From contig CM035807.1 in NCBI GenBank assembly GCA_020466095.1, forward strand, positions 105,958,727 to 106,022,726: a DNA stretch of 64,000 bases, given 5' to 3'. Source of the DNA: Chlorops oryzae. Lineage: Eukaryota > Arthropoda > Insecta > Diptera > Chloropidae. Under the pieces are notes generated by a model, which was not told where the DNA came from, made no database searches, and saw only the letters and a program-made list of their open reading frames with translations. The position numbers and the translations under genes are program-made. Shown here piece after piece: positions 11,110 to 22,744 of this stretch (the stretch's first letter is position 1; each line of letters opens with the position of its first letter).

Positions 11110-12310
11110 TACAAAATTTATGCAATTATAAGGAATTTTTTCAAAGTTTCTTTTGTTGGCTTTTAATAGGACACAAAATTTGATTTTCTTCTTAGAAGAA
11201 GAATTTTTCCATTAAATTATTTAAATTCACTCTCAATGTTGACATAAAGAGGGGTAGTTTGCATGACCAAACGTGTACCTCTTGCTAACGTGCCTGTCAG
11301 AAAATATCTCAAATTAGAATATAGCCACTTTTCTGCTCTCTTAATTACACCGAAATGAGGGGAAATCACAAAAAAGTGAAGCAAGAAAAAATCACCAATT
11401 CATGCCTTTGGAATTTCACTAGCCACGGGTTAATTTTTATAAATTTAAAAAAAATGTATTTGCTGCATTTTTCGGAGAAGGGACTTTTTTTTTGTCTCAT
11501 ACAAATTCACTTTTATAAAATCCAGTTTTTTATTGCAAAATGTTAATCAATTTTATTTGATATTCCTAATACCCTGATCGATTAGAAACGATACTCAAGT
11601 GATTTACAATCGGATTAATTGAAAATTAAATCAACGTTTTGTTCTTAACAATTTTACTACAGATATGTTAATTAAGCTGAGAAAAAATTACTTCCCCGAT
11701 TGTCATGAATGAAAATCGAAATGCAATTTCAGCCGGTCGATAGATACTCATACATAAATATTTTACTGACAACGTCGACTGATCAATTTACAATTTCAAT
11801 TTCAAAATAAATCAATTCATCGTGCATAAATCAATTAAAGAAATAGAAAAATCCCCGTTTCGCGGACGCGTTAATTAAGTTGAACTTTGTCTTGGCTGGG
11901 TTAGTTGTTAACTAAAATACGAAAATGTCTCATTTTGGCATATGTTGCAGTTGAAAATTTTTTTTTTTTGAAAAATTCATTTTAAATTAAGAAATAAATA
12001 TTTGCACTTATCGAAGAAAAGAAATTTCCGAAATTCCATTTAACTTACTCTGGAATTCAATAAAGCGATTGAGAAAACCCGCACAAAGACGTCATCAATT
12101 TAATCTACACCGACAAAAGTGTGCCTGAAACTTGTTTATCAACATCACAGCCACGAGACCAGAGCATTTGATGACGTTTTACGATTTGTTTACGACTCAT
12201 GTAACGTGTCGTATGCGACTGTAAGGTCGCCCAGTGAGTGAGTGAGTGAGAGAGAGAGCGTGAGAGACAATTTCTCCTCGGCTTGTACGAATCAAAGTAA
12301 TAATCGGAGA
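11110..12310. other. spacer between protease copies 2 and 3
   Basis: AT-rich sequence with many AATTAA and TCAATT words and no supported gene. A GAGT/GA repeat (GTGAGTGAGTGAGTGAGAGAG) sits near 12234-12260, about 65 bp before the TATA box of copy 3. It could be promoter-proximal, and such GA tracts can bind GAGA factor. Confidence 0.45.
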
Positions 12311-12322
12311 TGTCTCGATGCC

Positions 12323-12329
12323 TATAAAA
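12323..12329 (+). promoter_or_regulatory. TATA box of protease copy 3
   Basis: TATAAAA lies 120 bp before the ATG. A start of transcription near 12352-12360 would leave a leader of about 85-90 nt, similar to copy 1. A GA-rich tract lies immediately upstream. Confidence 0.7.
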
Positions 12330-12442
12330 GCGCAGTCGAGCAATCAAATCACGATTCGTGATTTAACTTCAGAACGATTAGAACCGATTGGAGCTGAGAG
12401 AATATATTTTCAATTGAATTTTCTTTGGTACATACGATTTCA

Positions 12443-13906
12443 ATGAACTGGAAGAAAATGCCAAAGGTTCAATTGATCAAATTCACGGCTGTGATTTGCC
12501 TTCTGGTACCATCATCATCCTTAGCAAGTGAGTGTGTTTGAATTGTTTTTTTTTTTTTTTTTGTGTGAAAGTTTTTCATATGTAGATCAATCTCTCAGGC
12601 TATGGACAAAATTGTGAAACCCCATTGGCAGAGGAAGGAAGTTGCGTTCCATTAAGGTCCTGTGCAGGTGCTTACGAATTACTACAGAATATTTATAAAT
12701 TTGGTGAAGAGAATTTCAAAAATGAGATCTCATTTCTAAAGGAATCGTCGTGTGATACGAAGGATGAGACGGTATGTTGATAGGGAATGGTACAACAATG
12801 ATTTAATAATCTTCCATATACGTGTGTTTATAGCCTCTTGTCTGCTGCCCACGAGAGAATATTCAAATAAATCCTGAAGTTTACAAACATCTTGCGAGTC
12901 TAAACTGTGGTAATAATGCTGTGCCTAGAGTTTCAAAGGGTCAGGTAGCTCGATTATTCGATTTTCGTTGGATGGCATTGCTCAAGTACGAAGGCAAAGA
13001 ACCTTTCGGTTGTGGTGCATCATTAATTGATGATCGGCATGTTCTAACCGCTGCACATTGTCTGCATAACTTTGAAAATTTGCCGTAAGTGCTCGAGAGA
13101 AAGTTTTTGAAATGGTTTCTCTCTTATTATTTGTATATCCTTATGTATAGTATCGCAGTTCGCTTGGGTGAATATGATCTTCGAAATGAAACGGATTGTT
13201 CGAAACATGGCAGACACATAAAATGCCTTGGCCCAGTACAAGATATTGGCATTGAAAAGTATATCATTCACGAGGATTACATTTACAAAGGCGTTTATCA
13301 TGATCTCGCAATTTTAAGGCTTAAGAGGCCGGTCAACATAACCTCAAGTACGTTGGGAAGATCATTTTAAACAGCTGAAGAGATAATTATTAAAATCAAT
13401 ATTTTTTTTTCCCCCAGAGAGTATACGGCCAATTTGCCTTCCGATTAGTAAAGAGCTGCAAGCAGGTATTCCGCAAGAGTTTTTAGCTGCAGGTTGGGGG
13501 CGAACTGAATTTGGTAGGATTGATTTTGGAGATTTTTCTTTATATGCTGGAAATATGTATAAAAAAACAAACAAACAAATTTTGTATCCCAATAGGAAAT
13601 CGTTCAAATGTCTTACTTTGGACTGCATTATACGAACGTTCGCAAGCATATTGCGAAGAGTTACTTCGACTGAGGCTATCCGAGGAGCACATTTGTGCTG
13701 GTGGCAATCGATTCCATGACACTTGCAAAGGTGATTCGGGTGGTCCGATTTTTTATCCAGACATTTATGTTGATGGCGTTGCTCGGGCAATTCAGTATGG
13801 AATCGTGAGCTTTGGCTCATCGAAATGTGGCCATTTAAATGTTCCGGCTGTTTATACGAATGTTACGCATTATATGCAATGGATAACTGATCATATGGTT
13901 ATCTGA
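12443..13906 (+). CDS. CLIP-domain serine protease (Grass-like), copy 3
   Basis: Six exons (12443-12527, 12599-12771, 12834-13084, 13151-13347, 13418-13513, 13596-13906) encode 370 residues. A basic N-terminus and hydrophobic core form the signal peptide (about 1-28). The six-Cys CLIP domain follows, with activation at R118|VSKG. The triad is His161, Asp221 (YHDLAIL) and Ser315 (GDSGGP), with a trypsin-type Asp pocket. It ends shortly after QWITDH, like copy 1. It has an 82-nt intron (13514-13595) inside the GRTEFG|NRSNV coding block that copies 1 and 2 lack. It also has one extra codon at the end of exon 4. The second in-frame ATG (12458) would shorten the signal peptide by five residues. 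The first was chosen because it is nearest the TATA box and keeps a positively charged n-region. Confidence 0.93.
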
Positions 13907-14045
13907 TGGAGTATTACCAAAGGAAATTTTCTCATTTCTTCAACAATCATTCTTGTAAATAATTCATCTCCGTTTAGTTATAAGCATTATCACGGATTAT
14001 CAAAAAGAACTGCGAAATTATAGTTTAGTTGTAAGAGTTCTCTGT

Positions 14046-14051
14046 AATAAA
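14046..14051 (+). terminator. polyadenylation signal of protease copy 3
   Basis: A canonical AATAAA lies 140 nt after the stop codon, in an AT-rich 3' UTR. No other gene follows on this strand for many kilobases. Confidence 0.6.
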
Positions 14052-14099
14052 TTTTGAAGGCTAATGCCTGAATAGTTGTATAACCAAATGAACTTCGTA

Positions 14100-15120
14100 T
14101 TGTTAATCCATATAAGGGCGATAATGGTAGGGTTTCAGAACAAGCTTACAGAATTTGTTGCAATATTGCTGCATAGAAATCGTTGTGAAATTCAACTAAA
14201 AGATTATTGATCTCGTGTTTTTTTTTTCAATAGTTTTAATACAAGCATACCAATTGGAATTCCTGTTCTAATTGAGATAAATTTTTTTTTAGAATTTTAT
14301 TCCACGCCGAGAATTTCATCAAGTTATTTAAAAGAAAAAGTAATATGATCTCGTGATTGAGAGACTATCGAGTGGGGCAATTAGAGAAACTGTTGGATGC
14401 GAGGCCCAGATAAAGGGGAAGTGAGGCTAATCAATGGGGTGCCCACTTTTTTTTTTTAATAAATCTCAAACACATCAATAGGAAAAGTATGTTATTTATT
14501 CTCTTAATAATTAATTGTGAATAATTTCAAGTTGATCGAGAGGTGCTAATTGGAAATGTATATATATTATTATTCTCAATAGAATAAGTCATATTTAAAT
14601 ATTTGTCAAGCAATCAATTGATCAAAATTCCCTGATCATGAGAAAATTCTAAATAATATACAATTTATTCAAGGAAAATCACGGTGCAGTTAGTTAGACG
14701 ACATAGTGACCAGTATGATTGATGAGACTTGATGAAGAATCTAGGAACTATATGAAGCAAGGTCCTAATATATCGGTAGTGATGCGCTACTCAAGGGTGA
14801 CCACTTTTTCATGATTTTTATAAACATCAGTAAAATGCACATAAGCATAGTCATGTATTCTAACATTATCATCTCAATTTGTCAGATAGCTTCGATATTT
14901 TCTAATTTCTTCTCATTACAAATCAATCTATTCTCTCTCTTTTACTTTCTGTTCTCATCAATATTTTTCTATTTGCTATCATTCTTCATATAACATTCTA
15001 ATCTCATTCTAAGATCTCTATTCATAATATTTCTTCATTCTTCTCAAGTCATGTTTCTGGCGTATTACATCTTCTTACTCTCCTTTACGCTCATTTCTAT
15101 ATCTTCTTAACATTCATGTC
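14100..15120. other. intergenic sequence grading into polypyrimidine block
   Basis: No gene is supported. From about 14870 the sequence becomes steadily richer in CT words (TTCTCATT, ATTCTTC) while still containing A and G. It forms a soft left shoulder to the pure TCTTC block that follows. Confidence 0.5.
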
Positions 15121-16120
15121 TTCTCTCTTTGTTCTTTAGCTTCTCTTCTTCTCATACTCCTTCTTTCTTCTCTCTTGTCTTCTTCATTCTCATATCTTAT
15201 CTTCTCATCTCTTCTTCATTCTTCTCTCTTCTCTTCTCTTCTTCTTTCTTCTTCTCATTCTTTCTTCTATCTCTTCTTAGCATCTATCTCTTTCTTCTCT
15301 TTTCTTCTCTCTCTTTCTCTATCTTCTCTGTCTTCTCTATCTCTTCTCTTTTTCTTCTCTTCTCTTCTCTCACTTCTTTCTTCTCTTCATCTTTCTCATC
15401 TTCTTTCATTCTCTCTTCTTCTCTCTCTCTTCTCTCTTCTCTCTTCTTCTCTTCTTCTCTCTCTCTTCTCTCTTCTTCTTCTTTTCTCTCTTCTTCTTTC
15501 TTTCTCTTCTCTTCTCTTCTTCTCTTTCTCTTCCTCTTCTCTTCTTCTCTTCTCTCTCTTCTCTTCTTCCTCTCTTTCTTCTTCTTCTTCTCTTCTCTCT
15601 CTTCTTCTCTTTCTTCTTCTTCTTCTTTCTCTTCTTCTCTCCTCTTTCTCTCTCTTCTTCTTCTCTCTTCTTCTTTCTTCTCTTCTTCTCTTCTTCTCTT
15701 CTTCTTCTCTCTTCTCTCTTCTTCTTCTCTTCTCTCTTCTCTCTTCTCTCTCTTCTTCTTCCTTCTCTCTCTTCCTTCTCTTCTTCTCTTCTCTCTCTTC
15801 TCTCTTCTTCTTCTTCTCTCTTCTCTTCTTCTCTTCCTCTCTTCTTCTTCCTCTCTTCTTCTCTTCCTTCTTCTTCTCTCTCTTCTCTTCTTCTCTTCTC
15901 TCTTCTTCCTCTCTTCCTTCTTCTTCTTCCTTCTTCTCTTTCCTTCTCTTCTTCTTCCTCTTCTTTCTCTCTCCTATCTTCTCTCTTCCTCCTTCTCTCT
16001 CTTCCTCTTCCTCTCTTCCTTCTCTTCTCTCTTCTCTTGCTCTCTTCCTATCTACCTTCCTCCATCTTCTTTATCGCTTTCTCTCTCTCTATCTTTCTCA
16101 TTCCTTTCTCCTTCCTCGCA
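15121..16120 (+). repeat. 1-kb polypyrimidine (TCTTC/TCT) tract
   Basis: About one kilobase is almost wholly C and T on the plus strand, built from irregular TCTTC, TCTCTT and TTCTTC units. A and G interruptions become rare after about 15430. Such mirror-rich homopurine-homopyrimidine DNA can form intramolecular triplexes. Two overlapping open frames of more than 300 codons run through it but encode only Ser/Leu/Phe and are by-products of the repeat. The right edge is abrupt (near 16100-16135) compared with the left. Confidence 0.9.
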
Positions 16121-16139
16121 CCGTTTTCCTCTAGGCCTA

Positions 16140-18544
16140 CTAAAAAATTTCTTTTTATAGATTTATTTAAAATAATTTTTTTTGATGAATTTGACATTTG
16201 ACAGGTGGAGAAATTTCCCTACTGGGGATTTATTTCACAGCATATTTATATTGAGGAATTCCATGCGATAAGCGAATACGACAAGCTTGTTGATAAAGTC
16301 GCTTACGGTTTTTATGAATGAATGAACTATACTGTATGCCTTTGAAAATTGCCAAGCTGGCTAAAGCGAAGAAAGTAGACTGTTCACGTCATTTGAATAA
16401 TCAGTGACGTTACGTTCGGTTGTAAAAATAACTTGTCGATCAACTCAATAGCGTGCGTTTTCGTTTACGTATTGCCCCAATGTATACAAATTGCTAGCTT
16501 TTTAACGTGAATCAATGGGGAATACCCAATGCAAAAGCTTCAGTTAGTTTGGGAAAAACGTTCACTCGATTTTTTATTTATTTATTTTTTATTCCTTTTA
16601 TGAAAGACAAAATATTTTATTGAAGAAGAGTTTTATTCTTCATCGATTTTTTGATTATGCTTTTTTTTGACTCTTGCGGTTATTGGAATAATTTAGCAAC
16701 CATGCCATAATTCCAAATGCATTTCATCGCGGCTTATGGGATTTACCCATTCGAGGGTACTTCACATTTCCGATAAATTTTTGTACATTTTGTTTTTTTA
16801 TTTTTTAAATATTTTTATTAATAGAAAAAACAAAACACTCTTTCAACATGCTCACAGCAAATATTTCGCTTTCATTGGGCAAATACCCTCATCTGCAATC
16901 AGCCGAGTGTAAATGGAACTCGGCATGAAGTCTAGATTTTTAGTGTAAAATATGAACTGAATAAATTTTATATTGCAATTTATAGCAGAAAATTCCGCAA
17001 AGAACATAGAAACGCAAAACAAGGAGAATGCTCAACAGTGGCAGCAGAAATGTTTTGCATAAAATGTTTTATGCACAACAAAACGAAACGAAACGGAACG
17101 AAATGAAAGGAATTGGAAAAATATACAAAAAGAGTAGAGTAGGCAAAAGAAAAAATAGGGTCGGCAACATTGTCATGAGCAGAACTGCATTGGACATGCT
17201 TTGGGACTACCACTGTGTATAAAGCATATTTTGGGGGAACTTCTGTTCCGGGTGGACGCCCAAAATCCGAGTCAATCCGATGCAACGAAATATGAACATT
17301 TCTTGCCGCTGCTGCTGCTGCTGTGTCTGTAGTTGTACTGTATGAGTTATTGTGCATTTGTATTAGTAATTGAGTATCAGCTTCAAGTGCAGGCAGGCAA
17401 GCTAACGCAATGTCATGAATTATGTTGCACGACATGTTGCATGGACTTCTTGCTGCCCCATTGCATTTTGCTGTGACGTCAATATTTTTCAAGCTAATAA
17501 CTTCAGGGTTACTTAAAGTACAATTGTAGATACACAGACATACGTAAATATGTATGAACATACGTACCCAAAAGAAAAAAAATATCTTTAAGCTTTGCTT
17601 TAAAATTTCCTTCAAGCAAATGAAAATGGACGTTACATACATATGTATGTAATATGTTATTAGAAAAGTTTACTGATTGCATAAGGACTCATCATATTCA
17701 TAAATGCATCTGTGTGTCTATGCGTGTGTTCGACCATGCATAGCAGTCAGGCACGCACTCGCTTGATGCACACATTCGCAATCATGCAAGTCCATTGAAA
17801 ATGTGGTTTCTAAAGTGAATAGCTACCTAATAGACGTGATTATGAATACATATGCCAGCCATGCCAGCTGGATACATTCAAGTGACAATTTTATAACAGT
17901 TTGAGCTTCTTGGTGCCATCCACACGCACATTCTCACATCTCAAGTGTTTAAACTTGTCTTTTACATACATAGCTATCTGCAATGATGTTCGTACATATA
18001 TCTGTTTTTGTCTGTTGTGTATATATGTATATATGTGTCTGCAACGCTTTCAAACATTTCCTTATGTCCCTATGGTGTGTATACCTTGAGCCACTTAGAC
18101 ATGACCTGCCTAGCCCTTGAAGTGTTTATGCGTATATTTCATGGGGAAAAATTTCTTTAAACATTTTTATTACTTGTTCGCTTTACATCCAGTAAGGCAT
18201 TTCGATAGAAAAACATTTTTTTTTGTTTGTTTGTTGACAAGAGTCTCACGCGGAGAAGAGAGAAAAACAGTTCAGCATCAACTTCCCACGCCCCCTAGCC
18301 TACAAGAAATGTTTCAATTATGAAATGTCCTGCTGTTTAAATTCCGTCTTGTCCTTTTGGTTTAACCTTCTAATAACATATTTTTTTTTATAAAAAAAAA
18401 AAAATTAAGACGAATTTGTGGTGGAGAAAAACAAATCTGAAATAATTGTTTATTGTGGTTCGCCGACTGCCACGCCCATAAACATTAATTTTGTTTAACT
18501 TCTGCACGGAAAGGCAAAAAAATATTGCGCCAATATTGTTGGGA
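16140..18544. other. intergenic sequence, no gene supported
   Basis: Contains a short GCT/CTG run near 17308-17322, an AACGA-type pentamer run near 17082-17100 and T-rich runs. A 220-codon minus-strand frame at 16980-17642 is long for AT-rich DNA, but it reads through the CTG run as poly-Ala and shows no family motif. I do not call it a gene. Confidence 0.5.
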
Positions 18545-18549
18545 CGCTG

Positions 18550-19618
18550 CACAGTGGGTTGAATGGGGCCCAAAACGAGGCTTAATTCAACCGAAACGTT
18601 TAAGCGACATTTTAAGATTTTCGTATTTTTATTATTATTGCTTTATTTACTTAAAAAAAAACAAATTTTCAACAATATTTAATTGTTATTTCTTGATGGA
18701 AAAAAAAAAAATTTAATCCTGTACTAATTGGCGTATGAGCAATGTTATTTACAAAACTTTTGTAGGCAGTTGCATTACGTATACGCCGCATACGTCTCAT
18801 ACGAGGAAAGCAATTTAATGCAAAAACCCATAATTTTGATGTGAGTTCTTTCACAAAAACTGTATTTTCTTAAATTCGCGCAAACATGCACAACTTTTTA
18901 TATCGAATTTTAAAACATAAGACTCATAATTTTATATGTTTATAACCACTTTTGCACAATTCGTCCCAATTCACTTTTGAAAGTCTTCATGAAAAATGCT
19001 ATATTTTTAGTATATTAGTGGGATTCAAGCAGGTATGCAATTTTTGCACCCTCGCAAATTTTGCGTTTGTGAAAATTTGTTTGTATGGAAAAAAAATTCC
19101 GCGGCCGGGCAAATATTGCACATCAATTTTGATGGGCAAAATTTGCGCCATGTTATCGCAGAACTTTTGCACTCGTTCTTCGCAGGGTCGTTCATACAAA
19201 AGGGCAAAATTTTCTGGTGCAAAAATTGCACACTTATATTTGCACAGCTGCTTGAATACCACTATTATATTTTGAAAAAAAAAATATTGTACAAACATAA
19301 AAAATTTTTTTTCCCAAACAAAGATAATTACCTTAAATTGAAGCTTCCATGCCGAAATATTTATAAAAAAAATTGTTTTCCTTTTCAAATTTTTTAATGA
19401 AAATGACCAAAAAATACTTTTTTCAAATTCGCGGGAAACGCTCACCAAAAAGTGACTTTTGACATAGCAGTGTTGGGTTAATAAAGAATTCATCAAAAAA
19501 AGTACTGTTTTGTGATGCAGCCATCCACGCTCTTTAACCAGGTACCAAAATCGTTTATTAAAAATCATTTTGATTTTTTGATTTAATCTTTGTTTTGGGG
19601 CCCATTCAACCCACTGTG
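18550..19618. mobile_element. non-autonomous Transib-type transposon 1
   Basis: A 1,069-bp element opens with CACAGTGGGTTGAATGGGGC at 18550. The inverse of this 27-bp terminus closes it at 19592-19618, with 26 of 27 bases matching. Both sides carry the GC-rich 5-bp duplication CGCTG (18545-18549 and 19619-19623). A CACAGTG-like heptamer at the tip plus 5-bp GC-rich duplications is characteristic of Transib, the transposon group related to RAG recombinase. At both ends CCCAAAAC lies 12 bp inside the heptamer. No transposase is encoded. A foldback element is nested inside (19016-19264). The open frames within are non-coding. Confidence 0.85.
19016..19264. mobile_element. foldback MITE nested in Transib element 1
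   Basis: The left arm TAGTGGGATTCAAGCAGG and the right arm, read inward, TAGTGGTATTCAAGCAGC match at 16 of 18 positions. A further inner arm GCAATTTTTGCACC matches GGTGCAAAAATTGC in inverse. The interior is full of GCAAATTTTGC-type palindromic words, so most of the 249 bp can fold back. I found no convincing target-site duplication. It lies wholly inside the larger CACAGTG-ended element, so it either inserted later or is part of that family's body. Confidence 0.6.
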
Positions 19619-19623
19619 CGCTG

Positions 19624-20340
19624 AGTATACCAAACTCGAACTTGACCGACTTTAGCTTTCTTGCTTTATTTTTGTTTCATTTTAAGGATACTTATCATAT
19701 CCTGTCATGTCATTCAACAAAAAATCAAATCTTGTAGAAATTATAATAAAAATATAAACAGTAATGCTAAATGTATTAAACCCTGAACAGTTCAGTCAGA
19801 TCCTCTTTTCCTATAAGAATCAAAGAAAAAATATAGGCTTCCAGTTTAACAGAATTTCTTATTTTTATTCTCTGTAGGCAGTTGAAAATCCGACAAAAAA
19901 ATTTTAATCAAAAATATTCATCAATTTCGAAAATCTCATGTCAATTACTCTCTTCAAAATAATGGAATTTACGCTTTACTCTTAACTTATACCAGCCCGG
20001 GGGCGGTTGGGAGCGTTTCAAGTCGCTAAAACAGATCCTCTTAAGCGGCTTACGTTGTAAGAAGTTCACGTTCCTGCACTTATGTACATTAATTTAGCTA
20101 AAAATTGCTCACAAAAAAAAAAAAAAAAAAAAAAAAAAAGAAAACAGAAAAAACGTGAGCACAAAACAAAATCCAATTGAGTTAAAGTATGCGTAAAAGG
20201 TAAAAAATGAGTTGCACCAAAATATCGCCGAAGCGTAACGAACGTGGCTGGGTACTTTCTTATTGATGAGTGACGCCTCCGAATGGCACAGCATCAATCT
20301 ATTCAATATCGTTGGATACGCAAAAATTTTACTTGCACGC

Positions 20341-20375
<35 letters not shown>

Positions 20376-21690
20376 AAGCCAACCTCGCGCGTGAATATAA
20401 TATAATAAAAAAAAGGAAAAAAAATGAACCCCATGGCTCGCATTTTGATAGCGAATTTCTTATGCAAAAAATTTAAGGAAATCTTTTCTCCTTTTAATAT
20501 GGAAAATAAAACTCATACCCTAATCCGAATGCTCCTTTTTTTCGTGCCTTCAACGGGAAAATAGCAAAAATTATGCGAAAAATTCGTTGTGAGCTTAAAA
20601 AGCACAACTTTTTTCCGTATTTCTATGCATGCTTATTCTTGTGTGTGAGCGTGAGTGTGAGTAGGTGTGTGCTTCCGACTCTAGAAAGGCTGTTATTATT
20701 AATATATTTTTCTCCCTCTCGTTTAAGTCAAGAAAAGTCCTAAGCTGATTGACGTGCAAATAATGGGTTTTTCTTGGTATAACAGCGAAAAATATGTTAT
20801 CGCATCAACCTATGTGGATATTACTTAATAAGCGTCCACGGTGAGCATGCAGCATTTAAAAGGATCTAGGTATTCGAATGCTCCTGCCAACTATTTATAG
20901 TGAATAATAAAAGTTGTTGCCGTGCTAGTTGAAGAAATTCCTTTGGCAACTTTCTGTGTTTGTCCGAAAAAAAGGAAAACATTTCAAAATATTGATCAGC
21001 TTAACCCTTTAATTCCTGGCTTCGTCTCAGAATAATTTCCGATTCGTTTTTCTCTTAGTCTTTTCTGATTTTTGTCATAGAAAAAAAAAAAAAAAAAAAA
21101 AAAAAATTGGCATTACAAGGTTAAGAGAAAAAAGTGAGAAACTTTCTTGCTGTACAAGACAATGTTAAAGCATTCTAAGAAATAAAATTTCTGTCGTTAC
21201 CTCCATTTCATGAAGAGCTGAGTCCCAACTCGATGCATTCGTACTCCACGTTCTATAAAGTACTAAACGGGAAGCTGCCAACCGCCCAATCTATTATGAC
21301 GCAGATAGTATCTTTATAGCTAATTATTTAATAAAGTTTTTTTATAGAAATGGTAATGAGAAGAAGCCTACTTTTTTGATGAATATTATAAACTGATTTC
21401 CATGGTCGATTGACGTCATAATGATCCTCTTTTTTCCCGGGATAGATATGTATGTCGTTCAGAAGGCACCTTATTTCGATAAAGTCAACAAGACTCGATT
21501 ATTTTAAGTCAGCTCCATATCGATAGTGCCAACTGTCAGATACAGCTGAAATATATTCAGTCCGGTCGAGATTGCCCGCAAGTTTGCAATGGAGTTTCAG
21601 TAATTGAGATTTTGTTGCACTATAATTATTTAGGTGTGCTCTGATCTCTTTATCTTAAACACTAATTGAAACTGTTGAATCAAATATCAT
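19624..21690. other. intergenic sequence with long poly-A tracts, no gene
   Basis: Three pure A runs of 26-29 bases stand out (20113-20139, 20343-20371 and 21081-21106). They may mark the 3' ends of old retroelements, but no retroelement body could be identified next to them. No coding region is supported. Confidence 0.5.
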
Positions 21691-21693
21691 TGG

Positions 21694-22740
21694 TTGAATT
21701 TTCTGAACAACCCGAACTTTTGTATCTCTAAGAAATTAAAAATTTTCGATGCTGCTGCAAAATCGATTTTGTTTGACGGTGCTCAGGATTGGGGTATCTG
21801 GAAGTTTGACCAGGTCGAGAAACTGCTAAGATTTTTCATTAAGAAATTACAGCTTTTGCCGTCCAACACCGCTAACTATATGTTGGAACTAGAAAAGAGT
21901 GTGCACTCATTATTTATTAACACTGTCAGTATCCACTTCGAATACATTTTTAGTTTTCTGGCCCTAGAAGAGAATCGGTTTCCAAAGATTGCGGCTGTTG
22001 AAACTTTTAGTAAAAATGTATTCTTCGTCCCCGAATGGCGTAAAGTATTTTCTGATTGTAGGCTGAAAAATTTCTGATCATTTCTGAAGCGCTTATTTAT
22101 ATGAAGTTTTTTATTTCTGACAGAACTGGAGAGAGCCCTGTGTCATGAAATTTTATATTGATTTTTTGATCAATAGTCCTAAAGTATCCCGTCCTTCTAT
22201 TCTAGATAAAATGAAAAAATTTGAAATAAAGGCTGGCAAGTTTTACGATTTGTACCCAACCCTCATTTATGAAGTTAATCCTTATTTAACTGACTACCTA
22301 CCGGCATAAGTATGCAATCGGTCTAGTGCTACGAGCTAGATTTGGCCTTCTAAACAGAATCGGAAAAGTATCTATTTAAGCATAGCACTCTTGGCATCTG
22401 TTCAATTTGTAGATGGACAGTGTCGAAAATACGTATCATTTCATAGGGGAATGCCCAATTTACAATTGTTTTAGACGCAAGGACCTAGGTAATCGAAAGC
22501 TGTCTTTAAACGAAGTCATCGCTGTTTAAATGGATCGCAATATAAAACTCTTTATAATTACATCAAAGACTGTTTGAAATAGAAAGAATTAATTACGAAT
22601 GAAATTATTTAGTGAGGCTTTCTCACCGTGTTGCCAACAACACCAAGTGCTATGCCATGTTGTTCAGTATCTAGCTAAAATTTTTGAAGTCCGAATGAAA
22701 ATACAATACAATCCAATTCATCCCAATTCTTAACATTCCC
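21694..22740 (+). pseudogene. 5'-truncated LINE (non-LTR retrotransposon) remnant, C-terminal ORF2
   Basis: An open 127-codon stretch (21694-22077) carries blocks typical of the region behind the reverse transcriptase of fly LINEs: ILFDGAQDWGIW, FDQVEKLLRFFIKKLQLLPSNT and NYMLELE. After an interruption, frames shifted relative to one another read LRARFGLLN near 22325-22360. They then read CSIC followed by VENTYHFIGECPIYNCFRRKDLGNRKL in parts near 22396-22500, a C-terminal Cys-Cys-His-Cys zinc knuckle. Stops and frameshifts make it non-functional. Its 5' end is lost or unrecognisable. The 3' end may be the ATACAATACAATCC tract near 22700. The exact clade is not assigned. Confidence 0.75.
22063..22140 (+). 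mobile_element. fragment of a Harbinger-like MITE inserted in the LINE remnant
   Basis: The string TTTCTGAAGC...TATATGAAG/ATTTTTTATTTCTGACAGA followed by CTGGAGA closely matches the right end of the element at 47237-48444 (positions 48383-48440). It sits exactly where the LINE open frame stops. Only one end is recognisable, so it is a partial copy. Confidence 0.6.
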
Positions 22741-22744
22741 GGGG

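Noticed and set aside
15129..16160. Overlapping open frames of 343 and 319 codons
   Set aside because: They read only Ser/Leu/Phe from a polypyrimidine repeat; the lack of stop codons follows from the absence of purines.
16980..17642. 220-codon minus-strand frame
   Set aside because: Unusually long for the base composition, but it runs through a CTG repeat (poly-Ala) and a non-conserved mix, with no motif and no visible promoter. A protein search returning a conserved hit would reopen it.
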